Source of the DNA: Streptomyces ficellus
Lineage (GTDB): Bacteria > Actinomycetota > Actinomycetes > Streptomycetales > Streptomycetaceae
Assembly (NCBI RefSeq): GCF_030406405.1
Contig: NZ_JAUEPL010000004.1
Location: forward strand, 124,001-188,000
Direction: 5' to 3'
DNA length: 64,000 nucleotides
The position numbers and the translations under genes were made by a program. Positions 15,172-28,675 of the stretch are shown piece by piece; the stretch's first letter is position 1; each line of letters begins with the position of its first letter. The notes under the pieces are model-generated. The model made no database searches. It worked only from the letters and a program-made list of their open reading frames with translations, and was not told the DNA's origin.

Positions 15172-17730
15172 TCATACCACCTGGATGCCGATGAGACACG
15201 TGTCGTCGTCGGTGTCCGACTTGCTGTGCGTGAGCAGACCGTCGAGCCGCTGCTCCAGCGTGGTGGCCGGTAGCCGGGCGTTCGTCAGCAACTGGGCCAG
15301 GGAGTCCTGGACCGACTCGTCCCTCCGCTCGACAAGCCCGTCGGTGTACATGAGGAGAGTGTCGCCCGAATCCATCTGCAGCTCCTCCTCCTCGTAGACG
15401 GTCTCGGAGAGCGCCCCGAGGAGTATTCCGCCGACCGGTCGCAGAGCGCTCGCCTTCTGGCCCCGGACCAGTACGGGGGGAAGATGGCCGGCCCGCGCCC
15501 ACCGCAAGGTGCGCTTCTGCGGGTCGTACAGGCCGCATACCGCTGTGGCGGTGACGTGCTCCGTCAGATAGTGGGCCACGATGTTCAGCCAGGACAGCAG
15601 CTGAGCCGGTCCCGCCCCGGTGACGGCCAGGCCGCGCATCGCGTTGCGCAGCACGACCATGCTCGTGGCGGCCTCGATGCCGTGGCCGGCCACATCCCCC
15701 ACACACAGCATGACCTGCTTGGACGGCAGGACGACGGCGTCGTACCAGTCTCCGCCGACCATGGACTCCGACTCCGCGGGACGGTAGCGCACGGCGATCC
15801 GCAGCCCCGGACTGTCCAGCGGCGCCTGCGTCGGCGGCATGATGGCATGCTGCAACTGCAAGGTGAGCCGGTTGCGTTCGGCGGCCTGCTGCTCGGTCTG
15901 TGCGAGCTGGTCCCGGGTGGCCGCGAGCGCCACCTCCGTCCAGTGCTGCGCGGAGATGTCCTGGTAAGCGCCGCGGATCGCCAGCAGCCTGTGGTCGGCG
16001 TCGAGGACGGGCTCGGCGATGACGCGGATGTGCCGGGTGACGCCGTCCGGGCGCTGCAGACGAAAGGCCGCCGATGCCGGGCGCCGGTGATGCAGCACCG
16101 CGCGCAGGAAACGGCCGATGGCCACGGCGTCGTCCGGGTGGGCGTGAGTGGCCAGCGCTTCCAGAGGCACGGGCCGGGTGCTGGGGGAGCGGCCGTAGAG
16201 GTCGAACAGCTCGTCGTTCCAGACGATCTCGCCGGTGGCGACGTTCTGCTCGAACCCGCCGATCCGGCCGAGGCGTTGGGCATGCTGAAGGAGATTGGCC
16301 AGGCGTGCCGTGTCATCCTCGACCCGCCAGATGAGCAGCACACTGCTGCCGTGCCGGCTGACGCTGATGTCGGCGACCGCGTCCAGAGGCACCTGATCGA
16401 CCAGAGCGGTCAGAGTCATCCGCTGCGCACGGAACGGCTCACCGGTGGCATAGACCCGTTCGATCCTCTCGAACAGCTCGCTGCCCCCGACAGCCATGGG
16501 ATAGGCCTCCAGCAGCAGCGCACCGTTCACAGCGCTGCGGGGACGCCCGGCCGGGTCGATGAAATGGCTGTTGACGTGATGGATACGGAAGTCGGCGAGA
16601 CTGCCCTCGGGGCCGAGGAAGGGAACCAGGACCAGCGCGGGGTCGTACAGCCCGTCCGCCAGGTCCACCAGCTCCGACAGGTCCGACCTGGTGGTCCACG
16701 GGTCCGCGGCGGGCGAGGCGGCGGAGACCGACCGGCCCTCCAGGGTGTGCGCGCACAACTCGGCCAGCGCCTCGATCTGCCGCTCGATCTGCGGCGGCTG
16801 CGGCTGAAGCGGACCTGGCCAGCAGATCTCCAGAATCCCGTGAATACGTCCGCCCGTCCCGGCGGGTACGGCTACCCGGCCGCCCTCCGGGCTGTGCGTC
16901 CCTCCGATGGAAGGCAGACCCGCCGCCGACAGGGAGGTGACCCGTACGGCCCGCCGCTCTATCAGCGCCTGTCGCGCCAGCGTGGACACCCCTGGCGGTA
17001 CGTAGTGCCACCGGCCGGCCTCATCGACGGGGAAACCGGCGTGCCCCGACAGGCTCAGCGACGCGTCCGAACCCGCCGTCCACACGGCCACCGCGTCGGC
17101 CCCCAGGGGTGTCAACGCGTGTTCCAGGAGCGATTCCGCGACCGCTTGGGTGTCTCCCGCGGCCAGCGCGCCGCTCTCCGCCGTGCGCAGGCGCACACCG
17201 ACAGCGGTGGCGTCTTCCGCCGCGCCCTCGCCGCTCGTCCTCCTGACGAAGTCGGTGGCGACGTCGGTGACATGGTCGTGTGCCGCCTGGTTGATGATGT
17301 CCGCCGCCAGCTCCAGCTGCGAGACCCCGGACTCGTCGGCCAGCATGGTCAGCTGCTGGGCGGCCGCGGCGGGTCCGCACTGGAGCCGTTCGATCAGGAT
17401 GCCCTTGGCCAGCTCGATCAAAGCGCGGCCGTCGGCCGCCGCCTGCGCGGCGCGGATCTCGCCCCGCAGCCGCTCAACCGTCGCGGCCAGCCGCCCGACC
17501 CCCGTCTCCTCGGCATGCGCGGCCTCCGGGGCGGGCGGGGTGGCCGGCACGGTCTGTGAGCCGCCACCCGACGCCAGGGAGGGGATGTGCGACGCCGACC
17601 TCTGCCGGGGCACGTCCTCCGGTGAGTGCGCCGCCGCCGACGCTTCACCGGGGCGGGACGGGGCCGGGTGCGCGGGCGTCAGCGGCTCATCCTGCCGGAT
17701 CGGCTGTGCAGGATTGTCCGGAGTGCTCAC
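15172..17730 (-). CDS. ANTAR-GAF-PAS-PP2C (SpoIIE-type) serine phosphatase
   Basis: 852 residues from GTG 17730. Domains in order: a Pro/Ala-rich N-terminus; an ANTAR-like three-helix segment (about 85-150, ALIELAKGILIERLQCGPA); a GAF domain (about 185-335); a PAS domain (about 470-590, GGFEQNVATGEIVWNDELFDLYG); and a PP2C/SpoIIE phosphatase (about 630-852) with metal-site motifs GGDWYDAVVL, CVGDVAGHGIEAA, LLMYTDGLVERRD and DTDDDTCLIGI. Such enzymes dephosphorylate STAS antagonists (RsbU/RsbX role). ANTAR usually binds RNA, so its presence on a phosphatase is a notable mix. Its gene follows the hybrid kinase by 76 bases, and the substrate is probably a STAS protein encoded nearby. Confidence 0.88.
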   Translation of the reverse strand: MSTPDNPAQPIRQDEPLTPAHPAPSRPGEASAAAHSPEDVPRQRSASHIPSLASGGGSQTVPATPPAPEAAHAEETGVGRLAATVERLRGEIRAAQAAADGRALIELAKGILIERLQCGPAAAAQQLTMLADESGVSQLELAADIINQAAHDHVTDVATDFVRRTSGEGAAEDATAVGVRLRTAESGALAAGDTQAVAESLLEHALTPLGADAVAVWTAGSDASLSLSGHAGFPVDEAGRWHYVPPGVSTLARQALIERRAVRVTSLSAAGLPSIGGTHSPEGGRVAVPAGTGGRIHGILEICWPGPLQPQPPQIERQIEALAELCAHTLEGRSVSAASPAADPWTTRSDLSELVDLADGLYDPALVLVPFLGPEGSLADFRIHHVNSHFIDPAGRPRSAVNGALLLEAYPMAVGGSELFERIERVYATGEPFRAQRMTLTALVDQVPLDAVADISVSRHGSSVLLIWRVEDDTARLANLLQHAQRLGRIGGFEQNVATGEIVWNDELFDLYGRSPSTRPVPLEALATHAHPDDAVAIGRFLRAVLHHRRPASAAFRLQRPDGVTRHIRVIAEPVLDADHRLLAIRGAYQDISAQHWTEVALAATRDQLAQTEQQAAERNRLTLQLQHAIMPPTQAPLDSPGLRIAVRYRPAESESMVGGDWYDAVVLPSKQVMLCVGDVAGHGIEAATSMVVLRNAMRGLAVTGAGPAQLLSWLNIVAHYLTEHVTATAVCGLYDPQKRTLRWARAGHLPPVLVRGQKASALRPVGGILLGALSETVYEEEELQMDSGDTLLMYTDGLVERRDESVQDSLAQLLTNARLPATTLEQRLDGLLTHSKSDTDDDTCLIGIQVV

Positions 17731-17806
17731 TGTGCTGCTGACTCCTCGGTCGGCGGGCGATGGACTGGGGGCGAGAGCGCGGGGCCGGGCGCGGCCCCGG
17801 CGCGTC

Positions 17807-22384
<4,578 letters not shown>

Positions 22385-22551
22385 GACCGACCTCGTTCCC
22401 CTCAGATGCCACGACGGAAAGACCACAGACGCGCGCCCCTTGTGCCGGGCGGCCCCACGCTATTCTTTCGGGCTTAACCATTGCCGTACGACAAATATCA
22501 CGCAGGCTAACCCGGGCGGCGGGAATGGGGCAATCGAGCCCCGAAGCCCCC

Positions 22552-23034
22552 TCATGTGTCGGACGCCCAGCGCACGGCGGTGATGGTGGTGCCGCTGCCG
22601 GGTGTGGTGCGGACGTGGAACTCGTCCATGAGGCGGCGCGCGCCCCCCAGCCCGTGGCCGAGCCCGGCGCCGGTGGTGTATCCGTCGATGAAGGCCGCAT
22701 CGAGGTCCGCGATGCCCGGTCCCTGATCGGATACGGACAGCCGGAGCCCCAGCCGCCCCGAGTGCTGGATGATTTCGAGCCGGATGGAGCCGCCTCCGCC
22801 GTGAACGTAGGCGTTGCGGGCCAGTTCGCTGGCAGCCGTGACGATGCGCGTCTGATCCACCAGACCGAAGCCGGCGTTCAGGGCGGCGGCCCGCACGGCG
22901 TGGCGCACGGTGAGGAGATCCTCCTCGGTGCGCAGGGGGTGCGTGGTGGCGGTGTCTTTCCGCTGCGGCTCCGTGACCGCCGTGGGAGGCGCCGGGGCGG
23001 GCGGCGTTGTGCCGTGGTCACCGTGGTGGAGCAT
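22552..23034 (-). CDS. rsbT: RsbT-like switch kinase
   Basis: 160 residues from ATG 23034 with AGGAAGG upstream. HATPase fold: [17 protein letters not shown] (N-box, about residue 75), [11 protein letters not shown] (G1), [19 protein letters not shown] (G2), [14 protein letters not shown]. RsbT leaves the stressosome after phosphorylating RsbR and RsbS and then activates a PP2C phosphatase. It overlaps the rsbS stop by 17 bases, so the two are translationally coupled. The N-terminus has a Pro/Thr-rich extension of about 40 residues. Confidence 0.9.
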   Translation of the reverse strand: MLHHGDHGTTPPAPAPPTAVTEPQRKDTATTHPLRTEEDLLTVRHAVRAAALNAGFGLVDQTRIVTAASELARNAYVHGGGGSIRLEIIQHSGRLGLRLSVSDQGPGIADLDAAFIDGYTTGAGLGHGLGGARRLMDEFHVRTTPGSGTTITAVRWASDT

Positions 23035-23428
23035 CCCCGGCCCCTTCCTGCGGCAGGTGACCCCGGGACCAGCCGAGCGCGGTCATGCCGCGTTCCGCGT
23101 TGAGGGCGGTTTCCACCCCGGTGAGTGCCAGTCCCAGTTCCACCAGGGTGATCGCGACCGCGGGGCGCATTCCGCACACCACGACGCGGGCGCCCAGGAG
23201 ACGCGCGCTGGTCGTCAGCTCCATCAGAGCCCGCGCGACGAACGAGTCGATCAGCTCCAGCCGTGAGATGTCGATCAGGACCCCGCGTACCCGTTCGGAC
23301 GCGACGCGCTGGGTCAGTTCCTCCGTGAGGGCGACGGCCGCCTTGTCGTCCAGCTCGCTGAGCAGACCGGTGACCAGCACGTCGCCCAGGCGCAGTATGG
23401 GTACTCCCGCGCCGGCGGGGGCGCTCAC
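23018..23428 (-). CDS. rsbS: Stressosome STAS protein RsbS
   Basis: 136 residues from GTG 23428, whose GTGA overlaps the rsbR stop codon by 4 bases. Single STAS domain: VPILRLGDVLVTGLLSELDD, GVLIDISRLELIDSFVARAL (the Ser in IDSF is the RsbT target) and VCGMRPAVAITLVELG, closely following the Bacillus RsbS pattern. A C-terminal extension of about 20 residues ([16 protein letters not shown]) is extra. It is the structural core subunit that sequesters RsbT. Confidence 0.92.
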   Translation of the reverse strand: MSAPAGAGVPILRLGDVLVTGLLSELDDKAAVALTEELTQRVASERVRGVLIDISRLELIDSFVARALMELTTSARLLGARVVVCGMRPAVAITLVELGLALTGVETALNAERGMTALGWSRGHLPQEGAGDAPPR

Positions 23429-24303
23429 CGGATCGCCGCGGACCCGGACCCGGGGGCCTCGCGGTCGATCAGTGCCATCGCGGCGGCCAGCGCGTCCGCC
23501 AGTGTCGCGCGGGTGAGGATGGGGGACAGGTCGATGCCGAGCTGGGCGATGGTCTGGGCGATCGGTGGCCGGATGCCGCTGATCAGGCAGTCCGCCCCCA
23601 TGAGGCGTACCGCGTTGACCGTCTGCATCAGATGGTGGGCCACCGCGGTGTCCACGGTCGGCACGCCGGTGATGTCGATGATCGCCACCTGGGCCTCGTG
23701 CCTCTGGATCGCGTGCAGGAGGTTCTCCATGACGACTTGGGTACGGGCGGTGTCGAGCGTGCCGATGAGGGGGACGGCCAGCACCTTGTCCCACAGGCGC
23801 ACCACCGGGGTCGACACTTCGAGCAGTTGGCGGCTCTGACGCTGGATGATCTCCTCGCGCCCCTCCACATACGTCTCGAAGGACAGGGCGCCCGCCGCGT
23901 CCAGGAGCCGGTTGACCAGCAGCGCCGCGGAGTACAGGGCGGCGCTGTCGCGGGCGTACTGCTGCACCGCCTCGAGCAGGGCTTCCTTGAGTGACAGCAC
24001 GGCCAGCGAGGTGACGGTCGGCGTGGACCCGCCCCGCGCGCGGCGCAGTGAGAAATCCACTATGGCCTGGTGCAGGACGCGCTGGGTGGCGACCACCCGG
24101 TGCGCCGACTGTTCGTTCTCCAGACCGGAGCGCAGCGCTCCGACCAGGACATCGGCCTCTTCGCGCAGCTCTGCCTCGGTCAGCCCGCCGCCCAGCACCG
24201 CCTGCTCGAACTGCAGTTGTACCCAGCGGTCGGCAATCTTCTCGGGCTGTTCCCGCAGGGCCGCGAGCACATGGAGGCGAGCCTCTGGCTCACTGAGGAC
24301 CAT
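23425..24303 (-). CDS. rsbR: Stressosome sensor RsbR
   Basis: 292 residues from ATG 24303 with GAAGGTGG upstream. The N-terminal 150 residues are an all-helical, globin-like sensor half (RVLHQAIVDFSLRRARGG). A linker helix (EEIIQRQSRQLLEVSTPVV) leads to a STAS domain with AIIDITGVPTVDTAVAHHL and SGIRPPIAQTIAQLGIDL, almost the textbook RsbRA signature with the phosphorylatable threonines present. First gene of the rsbR-rsbS-rsbT operon. A 593-bp stretch separates it from the upstream MarR copy 2. Confidence 0.93.
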   Translation of the reverse strand: MVLSEPEARLHVLAALREQPEKIADRWVQLQFEQAVLGGGLTEAELREEADVLVGALRSGLENEQSAHRVVATQRVLHQAIVDFSLRRARGGSTPTVTSLAVLSLKEALLEAVQQYARDSAALYSAALLVNRLLDAAGALSFETYVEGREEIIQRQSRQLLEVSTPVVRLWDKVLAVPLIGTLDTARTQVVMENLLHAIQRHEAQVAIIDITGVPTVDTAVAHHLMQTVNAVRLMGADCLISGIRPPIAQTIAQLGIDLSPILTRATLADALAAAMALIDREAPGSGSAAIR

Positions 24304-24896
24304 TCATCCACCTTCGCAATCGTTGCCGCACGGCAAAGGTAGCGCGAGACCGAGGGCCGCCGAAAGCTGCGGAATCCGGGCATGGCGTGGCCGGCGCCGG
24401 GCACCAGGAGGGAGACCGCACGCCGGCATCAGCCAGAGCCGCGGTGAGTGACGGCGGCACATGGGAACGGGGACGGGGCCGACGCCCCGGAGCGGCGGAG
24501 CGGCGCGTCGGGGGCGCGGCCGCATGAGCCCCGTCGCGACGACCGTACGGCCCTTGTCGCCACCGACTCCCGCGGCCGCGCGGGGACGCGGGAGCCCGCT
24601 GAGCGAGCGCCATGGCTGGTGTGATGCGGCGCGGCGACCAGCTGGGCCTCGTGCTGTACGGGTGGGAAACACGGAGAAGGAGGGAGAACGGTGTCGCCTT
24701 CGACGCGGCCGTTACAGGGCAGGACCAAGCGATTACGCAGCGGTAAAACTTGTCGTTTGACAACTGTGCACCGAAGGAAACACTCTTTGCCCTGGTGTCA
24801 GTCCGTCCGTCCGCGCGCCGTGTGCTCCGTGGCCGCACACTGGGGAGCAGAGGCAGGTGAACGTGGAGCAGGCGACACGTCGAACACCCTCCGCGG
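24304..24896. other. 593-bp intergenic region upstream of rsbR
   Basis: No convincing gene. It probably carries the rsbRST promoter. An inverted repeat TTGTCGTTTGACAA (24750-24763, 5-bp arms) contains a perfect TTGACA on the + strand and could be an operator, for example for the adjacent MarR protein. No clear sigma-B-type GTTT/GGGTA pair was seen. Confidence 0.4.
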
Positions 24897-25448
24897 TCAG
24901 GCTGATTCCGCTGCGTCACCGGTCGCGTCGTCGGGCTTGTGGCCGCCGCTGTGGTCGATGGCGTGGCGGAAGCTGTTCAGGCCGGCTGCGAGTGCGGCGC
25001 GTTGTGCGGGTGGCATGGCGGAGATGACGTCGAGGAGGGCGGTTTCCCGGCGGGCGCGCAGGTCTTTGAGGTAGTTGTCGCCGCGGGTGGACAGGCGTAG
25101 TTCGAGTTCTCGTCGGCTTGCTGAGCTGGGGGAGCGTTCGATGAAGCCGAGTGCGTCGAGGCGGTCGCACATGCGGCTGACGGAGGAGGGTGCCGAGCCC
25201 AGGACGTCTCCGAGGGTGCGCAGGTTGATCGGCTGGTCGCGGTCCAGGATGTACAGCACGCGTAGCTGTGAGGAGGAGACGGGGGCTGTCGAGGTCAGGT
25301 CCCGGCCCTTGGTCCACAGCACTTCGAGCAGCTCGATGACCTCCCGGGCGGCATGTGCGGCAGCATCCCGTCCGGCACCTGGGGAAGTCTCGGAATGCAT
25401 GCCCTCAACTGTGACACTTTGCAACGGCCTTGTCAGTCTCTGAGACAT
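24897..25448 (-). CDS. MarR family regulator, copy 2
   Basis: 183 residues from ATG 25448, or from the in-frame ATG 25400 (MHSETSPGAG). Residues up to FRHAIDHS are identical to copy 1, and the tail (GGHKPDDATGDAAESA) differs. The upstream sequence is unrelated to that of copy 1: AAGGAG is 12-13 bases before ATG 25448, a poor distance, which favours the internal start or shows that only copy 1 keeps a good site. It is divergent from the PP2C gene at 25504 with only 55 bases between, so both promoters share the 25436-25446 palindrome GTCTCTGAGAC. Confidence 0.86.
   Translation of the reverse strand: MSQRLTRPLQSVTVEGMHSETSPGAGRDAAAHAAREVIELLEVLWTKGRDLTSTAPVSSSQLRVLYILDRDQPINLRTLGDVLGSAPSSVSRMCDRLDALGFIERSPSSASRRELELRLSTRGDNYLKDLRARRETALLDVISAMPPAQRAALAAGLNSFRHAIDHSGGHKPDDATGDAAESA
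24954..25448. repeat. 495-bp direct repeat, copy B
   Basis: Partner of 14585-15079, same orientation, one mismatch. The two copies enclose the ANTAR phosphatase, hybrid kinase, and rsbRST genes (about 9.9 kb). Confidence 0.95.
25436..25446. promoter_or_regulatory. Candidate MarR operator palindrome
   Basis: GTCTCTGAGAC, 5-bp arms around one base, immediately inside the MarR start in both copies (also at 15067-15077). If translation starts at the internal ATG, this lies in the leader and would be a natural autoregulatory site. If it starts at the outer ATG it is coding. Confidence 0.35.
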
Positions 25449-25503
25449 AAGAGGCCATACGCTCCTTCTGCTCTTTTCTTACTGAATAGGCGGTAATTGA
25501 ACG

Positions 25504-26670
25504 GTGGACAGATTCTCGGCTGTGGAACGCGCGCTGCGTGGAGCGCCGGCCCACGCCCTCTTGGAAGCGCTGCAGGATGTGCTCGTCGCCCACTACACGG
25601 CCGTCTCCGTCGACCTCCTCATGGCCGATTACGCGATGACCATACTGCAACCCGTCCATGCCCTCCCCGACACCGCTGAGCCCGTCCCCGTCCACGCCAG
25701 CGCTCCGGGACGGGCCTTCGGTGCGCAGCAGCCGTACGTGGAAAGGCACGCCCGCTCCACCGACGTGGTCGCGCATTTCCCCGTCAGCGTGCGAGGGGAC
25801 CGCATCGGCGTGCTCATGGTGCGGCTCCCCGAGGACAGCTATACCCCGCAGACCGAGCGCGAGCTACAGGACATCGCCGAGATTCTCGGCCACGAGATCG
25901 TCGTGGCCGAACGCGACACCGACCTGTACCTCCAGGCCCGCCGGGCGAGCCGCCTCACTCTCGCGGCCGAAATGCAATGGCACCTGCTGCCCGGACGCTC
26001 CTGCGCACGCCCCGAGTACGAGCTCGGAGCCCAGCTCGAGCCCGCCTACGCGATCTACGGTGACAACTTCGACTGGTCCGCCTCGGCCGACCACCTGACC
26101 CTCACCGTCACCAACGGCATGGGCGAGGGCATCGAAGCCGCCATCCTGACCAGCCTCGCGGTCAACGCCCTGCGCAATGCCCGCCGAGCCGGGCTCTCGC
26201 TCGCCGACCAGGCCTTCCTCGCCGATCAGGCGATCTATGGGCACTACCACGGCGACGCCCACCTTTCCGTTCTCCTCCTGCGCTTCGACCTCGCGACCGG
26301 GGAGACGGAGATCGTGGATGCCGGGTCGCCGAAAATGTGGCGTCTGAGAGAAGGCAAGCCCGAACCGATCGAGCTGGAGGCGCAACTTCCCCTCGGCATG
26401 TTCGAGGACACCATCTACACGGCGCAGCGCTTTGAGGTCCTGCCCGGCGACCGGCTCTTCTTCCTCAGCGACGGGGTGTACGACGTCGCCTCGCCGGCCG
26501 GCGAACGCTACAGCGAGAAGGCGCTCACCCGCGCCATGACCGCGACCCGACTCCTTCCGCCGTCCCAGGTCCCCCGGGCGGTACTCCAGGAACTGGCCGG
26601 GCACCGCGGCTCCATCGACGCCGAGGACGACGCCATGGTCGTCTGCCTCGACTGGTATGGCCGTCAGTAG
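25504..26670 (+). CDS. GAF-PP2C (SpoIIE-type) phosphatase with altered metal motif
   Basis: 388 residues from GTG 25504 (no clear GGAGG). N-terminal 140 residues are GAF-like (VSVDLLMADYAMTIL, VRGDRIGVLMVRL). The C-terminal PP2C/SpoIIE domain has GDNFD (Asp187, Asp190), FLSDGVYDV and DAEDDAMVVCL. The second motif reads VTNGMGEG: Asn204 stands where most family members have Asp (GDxxGHG), a metal ligand. It may therefore be a weak phosphatase or a binding-only protein. It is divergent from MarR copy 2 and followed by a small gene at 26728. Confidence 0.82.
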   Translation: MDRFSAVERALRGAPAHALLEALQDVLVAHYTAVSVDLLMADYAMTILQPVHALPDTAEPVPVHASAPGRAFGAQQPYVERHARSTDVVAHFPVSVRGDRIGVLMVRLPEDSYTPQTERELQDIAEILGHEIVVAERDTDLYLQARRASRLTLAAEMQWHLLPGRSCARPEYELGAQLEPAYAIYGDNFDWSASADHLTLTVTNGMGEGIEAAILTSLAVNALRNARRAGLSLADQAFLADQAIYGHYHGDAHLSVLLLRFDLATGETEIVDAGSPKMWRLREGKPEPIELEAQLPLGMFEDTIYTAQRFEVLPGDRLFFLSDGVYDVASPAGERYSEKALTRAMTATRLLPPSQVPRAVLQELAGHRGSIDAEDDAMVVCLDWYGRQ

Positions 26671-26672
26671 GG

Positions 26673-26693
26673 CGCCCCGGAAGCCCCGGGGCG
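26673..26693 (+). terminator. Short hairpin after the PP2C gene
   Basis: Perfect 8-bp stem CGCCCCGG/CCGGGGCG with a 5-base loop directly after the stop codon at 26670. It may end or attenuate transcription into the small gene at 26728. Confidence 0.45.
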
Positions 26694-26727
26694 TGGCCCT
26701 CGACCCGCCCGTGCGGGAGGCCCGTCG

Positions 26728-26970
26728 ATGATGTTGTGGCGTCTCGTGGTGGCCGCGTACAACGATCCGCAGGCCGAGAACCGAGAGAAGATCCTGGCAT
26801 GGGGCGCCGCCGAGCTGGCCCTCGTCCGCCACAGGGACGCGCTCGGCGGCCTCCCCGCCGACGCCGACGATGTCCGCCGTATCGCGATGGAGGAGTTCGG
26901 CGTCGCACTCGACCGGCGCAGTGCCGAAGCGGCGCTGGAGGAACGACGCCGGCCCGGCTTCCGGGAATAG
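26728..26970 (+). CDS. Small acidic/helical protein, unknown
   Basis: 80 residues from the first of two ATGs (26728), with GGGAGG 7 bases upstream. It is helical, rich in Ala, Arg and Glu (AENREKILAWGAAELALVRHRD, then DVRRIAMEEFGVALDRRSAEAALEE), with no TM or cysteine. It follows the PP2C gene by 57 bases and may be its partner. No family recognised. The 309 bases that follow (26971-27279) show no convincing gene. Confidence 0.55.
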   Translation: MMLWRLVVAAYNDPQAENREKILAWGAAELALVRHRDALGGLPADADDVRRIAMEEFGVALDRRSAEAALEERRRPGFRE

Positions 26971-27279
26971 GACGGCCCTTCCGGGGGCCGGCGCGCAGCG
27001 CCCACCGCCGTGGCAGCACTCCTGAGTGCCCGTCATCACCGACGGGTTTGGCGTCGTCCAACGGGACGGGCGGTACGCCGAGCCGAGACGCGTGGAGATA
27101 CATCCACGGAGCGCTTCCGGGTAGGCGCTCAGCATGACGACAAAAACAGCGAATCGATTAAGCGAGACGAGTCGGACCAGTCCGGTCACCAAGACACTCC
27201 TGCTCGCCGAGCAGCCGGGTGGTCGCACACCTGGCGGGGCGGGCCGGCATCAGCCGGACGACGAGGTGGGGAGGCTGTC

Positions 27280-27399
27280 GTGATCTCGCCCATGCTGGCC
27301 GCCGGGGACGCGTCCACTGCCCCCGCGTGGCTCCATCTGACCGTCATCATCGTCGCCGTGTTCGTTCTCGCCTACAGCCTTACCAGGCACAGCGGTTGA
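27280..27399 (+). CDS. Single-TM small membrane protein, 39 residues
   Basis: Start GTG 27280 is supported by GGGGAGG five bases upstream. The product begins VISPMLAAGDASTAPAW, followed by a hydrophobic helix (LHLTVIIVAVFVLAYSL) and a basic end (TRHSG). It is too short for most gene finders. It is convergent with the YihY/BrkB gene, 78 bases away. Function unknown. Confidence 0.45.
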   Translation: MISPMLAAGDASTAPAWLHLTVIIVAVFVLAYSLTRHSG

Positions 27400-27477
27400 C
27401 CGCGCCGCGGTGGGAAACCTCGGCATTGAGCCTCTGAGCGCGGGACCCGCCCTGACAGGAACAACCCCCCGCCCGGC

Positions 27478-28443
27478 TCAGGGGCCCGGGCCCGGGTCCG
27501 GATGGACCGGGTTCTTGATCCCGGCGCGGGCCGCTTCGAGTTGCGCGGAGAACGACATGCCCAGGAAGAGGGCGATGCCCGCCAGGTTCGCCCAGAGCAG
27601 CAGCGCGACGAACGCGGTCAGCGGGCCGTACACCGCTCCGAACGATCCGCTTCTCCCGATGTAGAGCGAGAGCAGCCACGTGGCGGTGACCCACAGGAAG
27701 AGGTGGATGCCCGAGCCGAACACGAGCCAGGTGTAGCCCGGCTGGTCCCGGCGGGGAGCCCAGCGGAAGATCACGGCCGAGGCGAACGCGGCAAGGACGA
27801 TGCCGATCGGGAGGTGGGCGAACTCCCACCGGTCGAGCAGCGACGACGGCCAGTGCAGCGCCCGCACCACCGCCTCGCCGATGTGCCGTCCGGCGACCAT
27901 GACCAGGAACCCCGCTCCCAGCGGAAGACCCGCGAGCAGGGCCAGAAGCACCCCTCGGCCGTACTTGGGCAGGAAGGGGCGGTCGCGCTCGATGCCGTAG
28001 ATGCGATTGCAGCCGCGTTCGATCTGGCCCATGGTGGACGCGAGATTGACGATGGCGAAGGCCAGGCCCAGCCACATGGCGACCGCACCGGCCGTGTCCG
28101 CGCCGGCGCTGCGGCGGGTGTCCGCGAGGGCCTGCTGCACGAGATCCGCGCTGGTGCCCGGCACGATCGCGGCCAGGGTCAGTTCGATCACCTGTCCCAG
28201 GCTCTCCGTGTGTGTGGTCGTGGTGACCCCTACCAAGGCGATGGTGAACGGCACGATGCCGAGGACCACTTGGTACGCCAGGGAGCGGGCGGAGGTGAAT
28301 CCGTCCGCGTACCGGAAACGCGTGAAGGCGTCGACGAGCAGTTTGCGGCCGCCGTAGTGCCGCAGAGCCGAGAAGGCCTCATCGCCCGAAAGCTCCTCAC
28401 CCTTCATGTCCCGCGTCTGCGGCACATGCACAACCGTTCCCAT
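27478..28443 (-). CDS. YihY/BrkB family inner-membrane protein
   Basis: 321 residues from ATG 28443 with GGGGAGGAAG upstream. Family signature regions are present: DAFTRFRYADGFTSARSLAYQVVLGIVPF, then several TM helices (TAGAVAMWLGLAFAIVNLAS, GVLLALLAGLPLGAGFLVMVAG, LPIGIVLAAFASAVIF), the conserved PLTAFVALLLWANLAGIALFLG and LEAARAG near the end. The family was once called RNase BN, but it is a membrane protein of unknown transport or envelope function. A Pro/Gly tail (HPDPGPGP) ends it. Confidence 0.9.
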   Translation of the reverse strand: MGTVVHVPQTRDMKGEELSGDEAFSALRHYGGRKLLVDAFTRFRYADGFTSARSLAYQVVLGIVPFTIALVGVTTTTHTESLGQVIELTLAAIVPGTSADLVQQALADTRRSAGADTAGAVAMWLGLAFAIVNLASTMGQIERGCNRIYGIERDRPFLPKYGRGVLLALLAGLPLGAGFLVMVAGRHIGEAVVRALHWPSSLLDRWEFAHLPIGIVLAAFASAVIFRWAPRRDQPGYTWLVFGSGIHLFLWVTATWLLSLYIGRSGSFGAVYGPLTAFVALLLWANLAGIALFLGMSFSAQLEAARAGIKNPVHPDPGPGP

Positions 28444-28675
28444 GGCTTCCTCCCCCGCCCATGCCCCTGGGCCTGGCCTTGCAAGAGCGCCGAGCGCGTA
28501 GGGCGTATGCCCGGTTTCCGAGGGCGCAGACCTGTGCTCCGGTCACCCGCCGCCCCACCGCACAGGAACCGCTGTCCGGGAACAGTCCGGAGTCGCGCGG
28601 CGGGAAGAACGCGGACGTACGGCATATGTTGATGATCGTCCGCACAAACAACGTCACCGTCACGGAAGGCGCCCC

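Noticed and set aside
24457..24700. Possible small genes upstream of rsbR
   Set aside because: Frames in this gap lack ribosome sites, family motifs and sustained coding composition.
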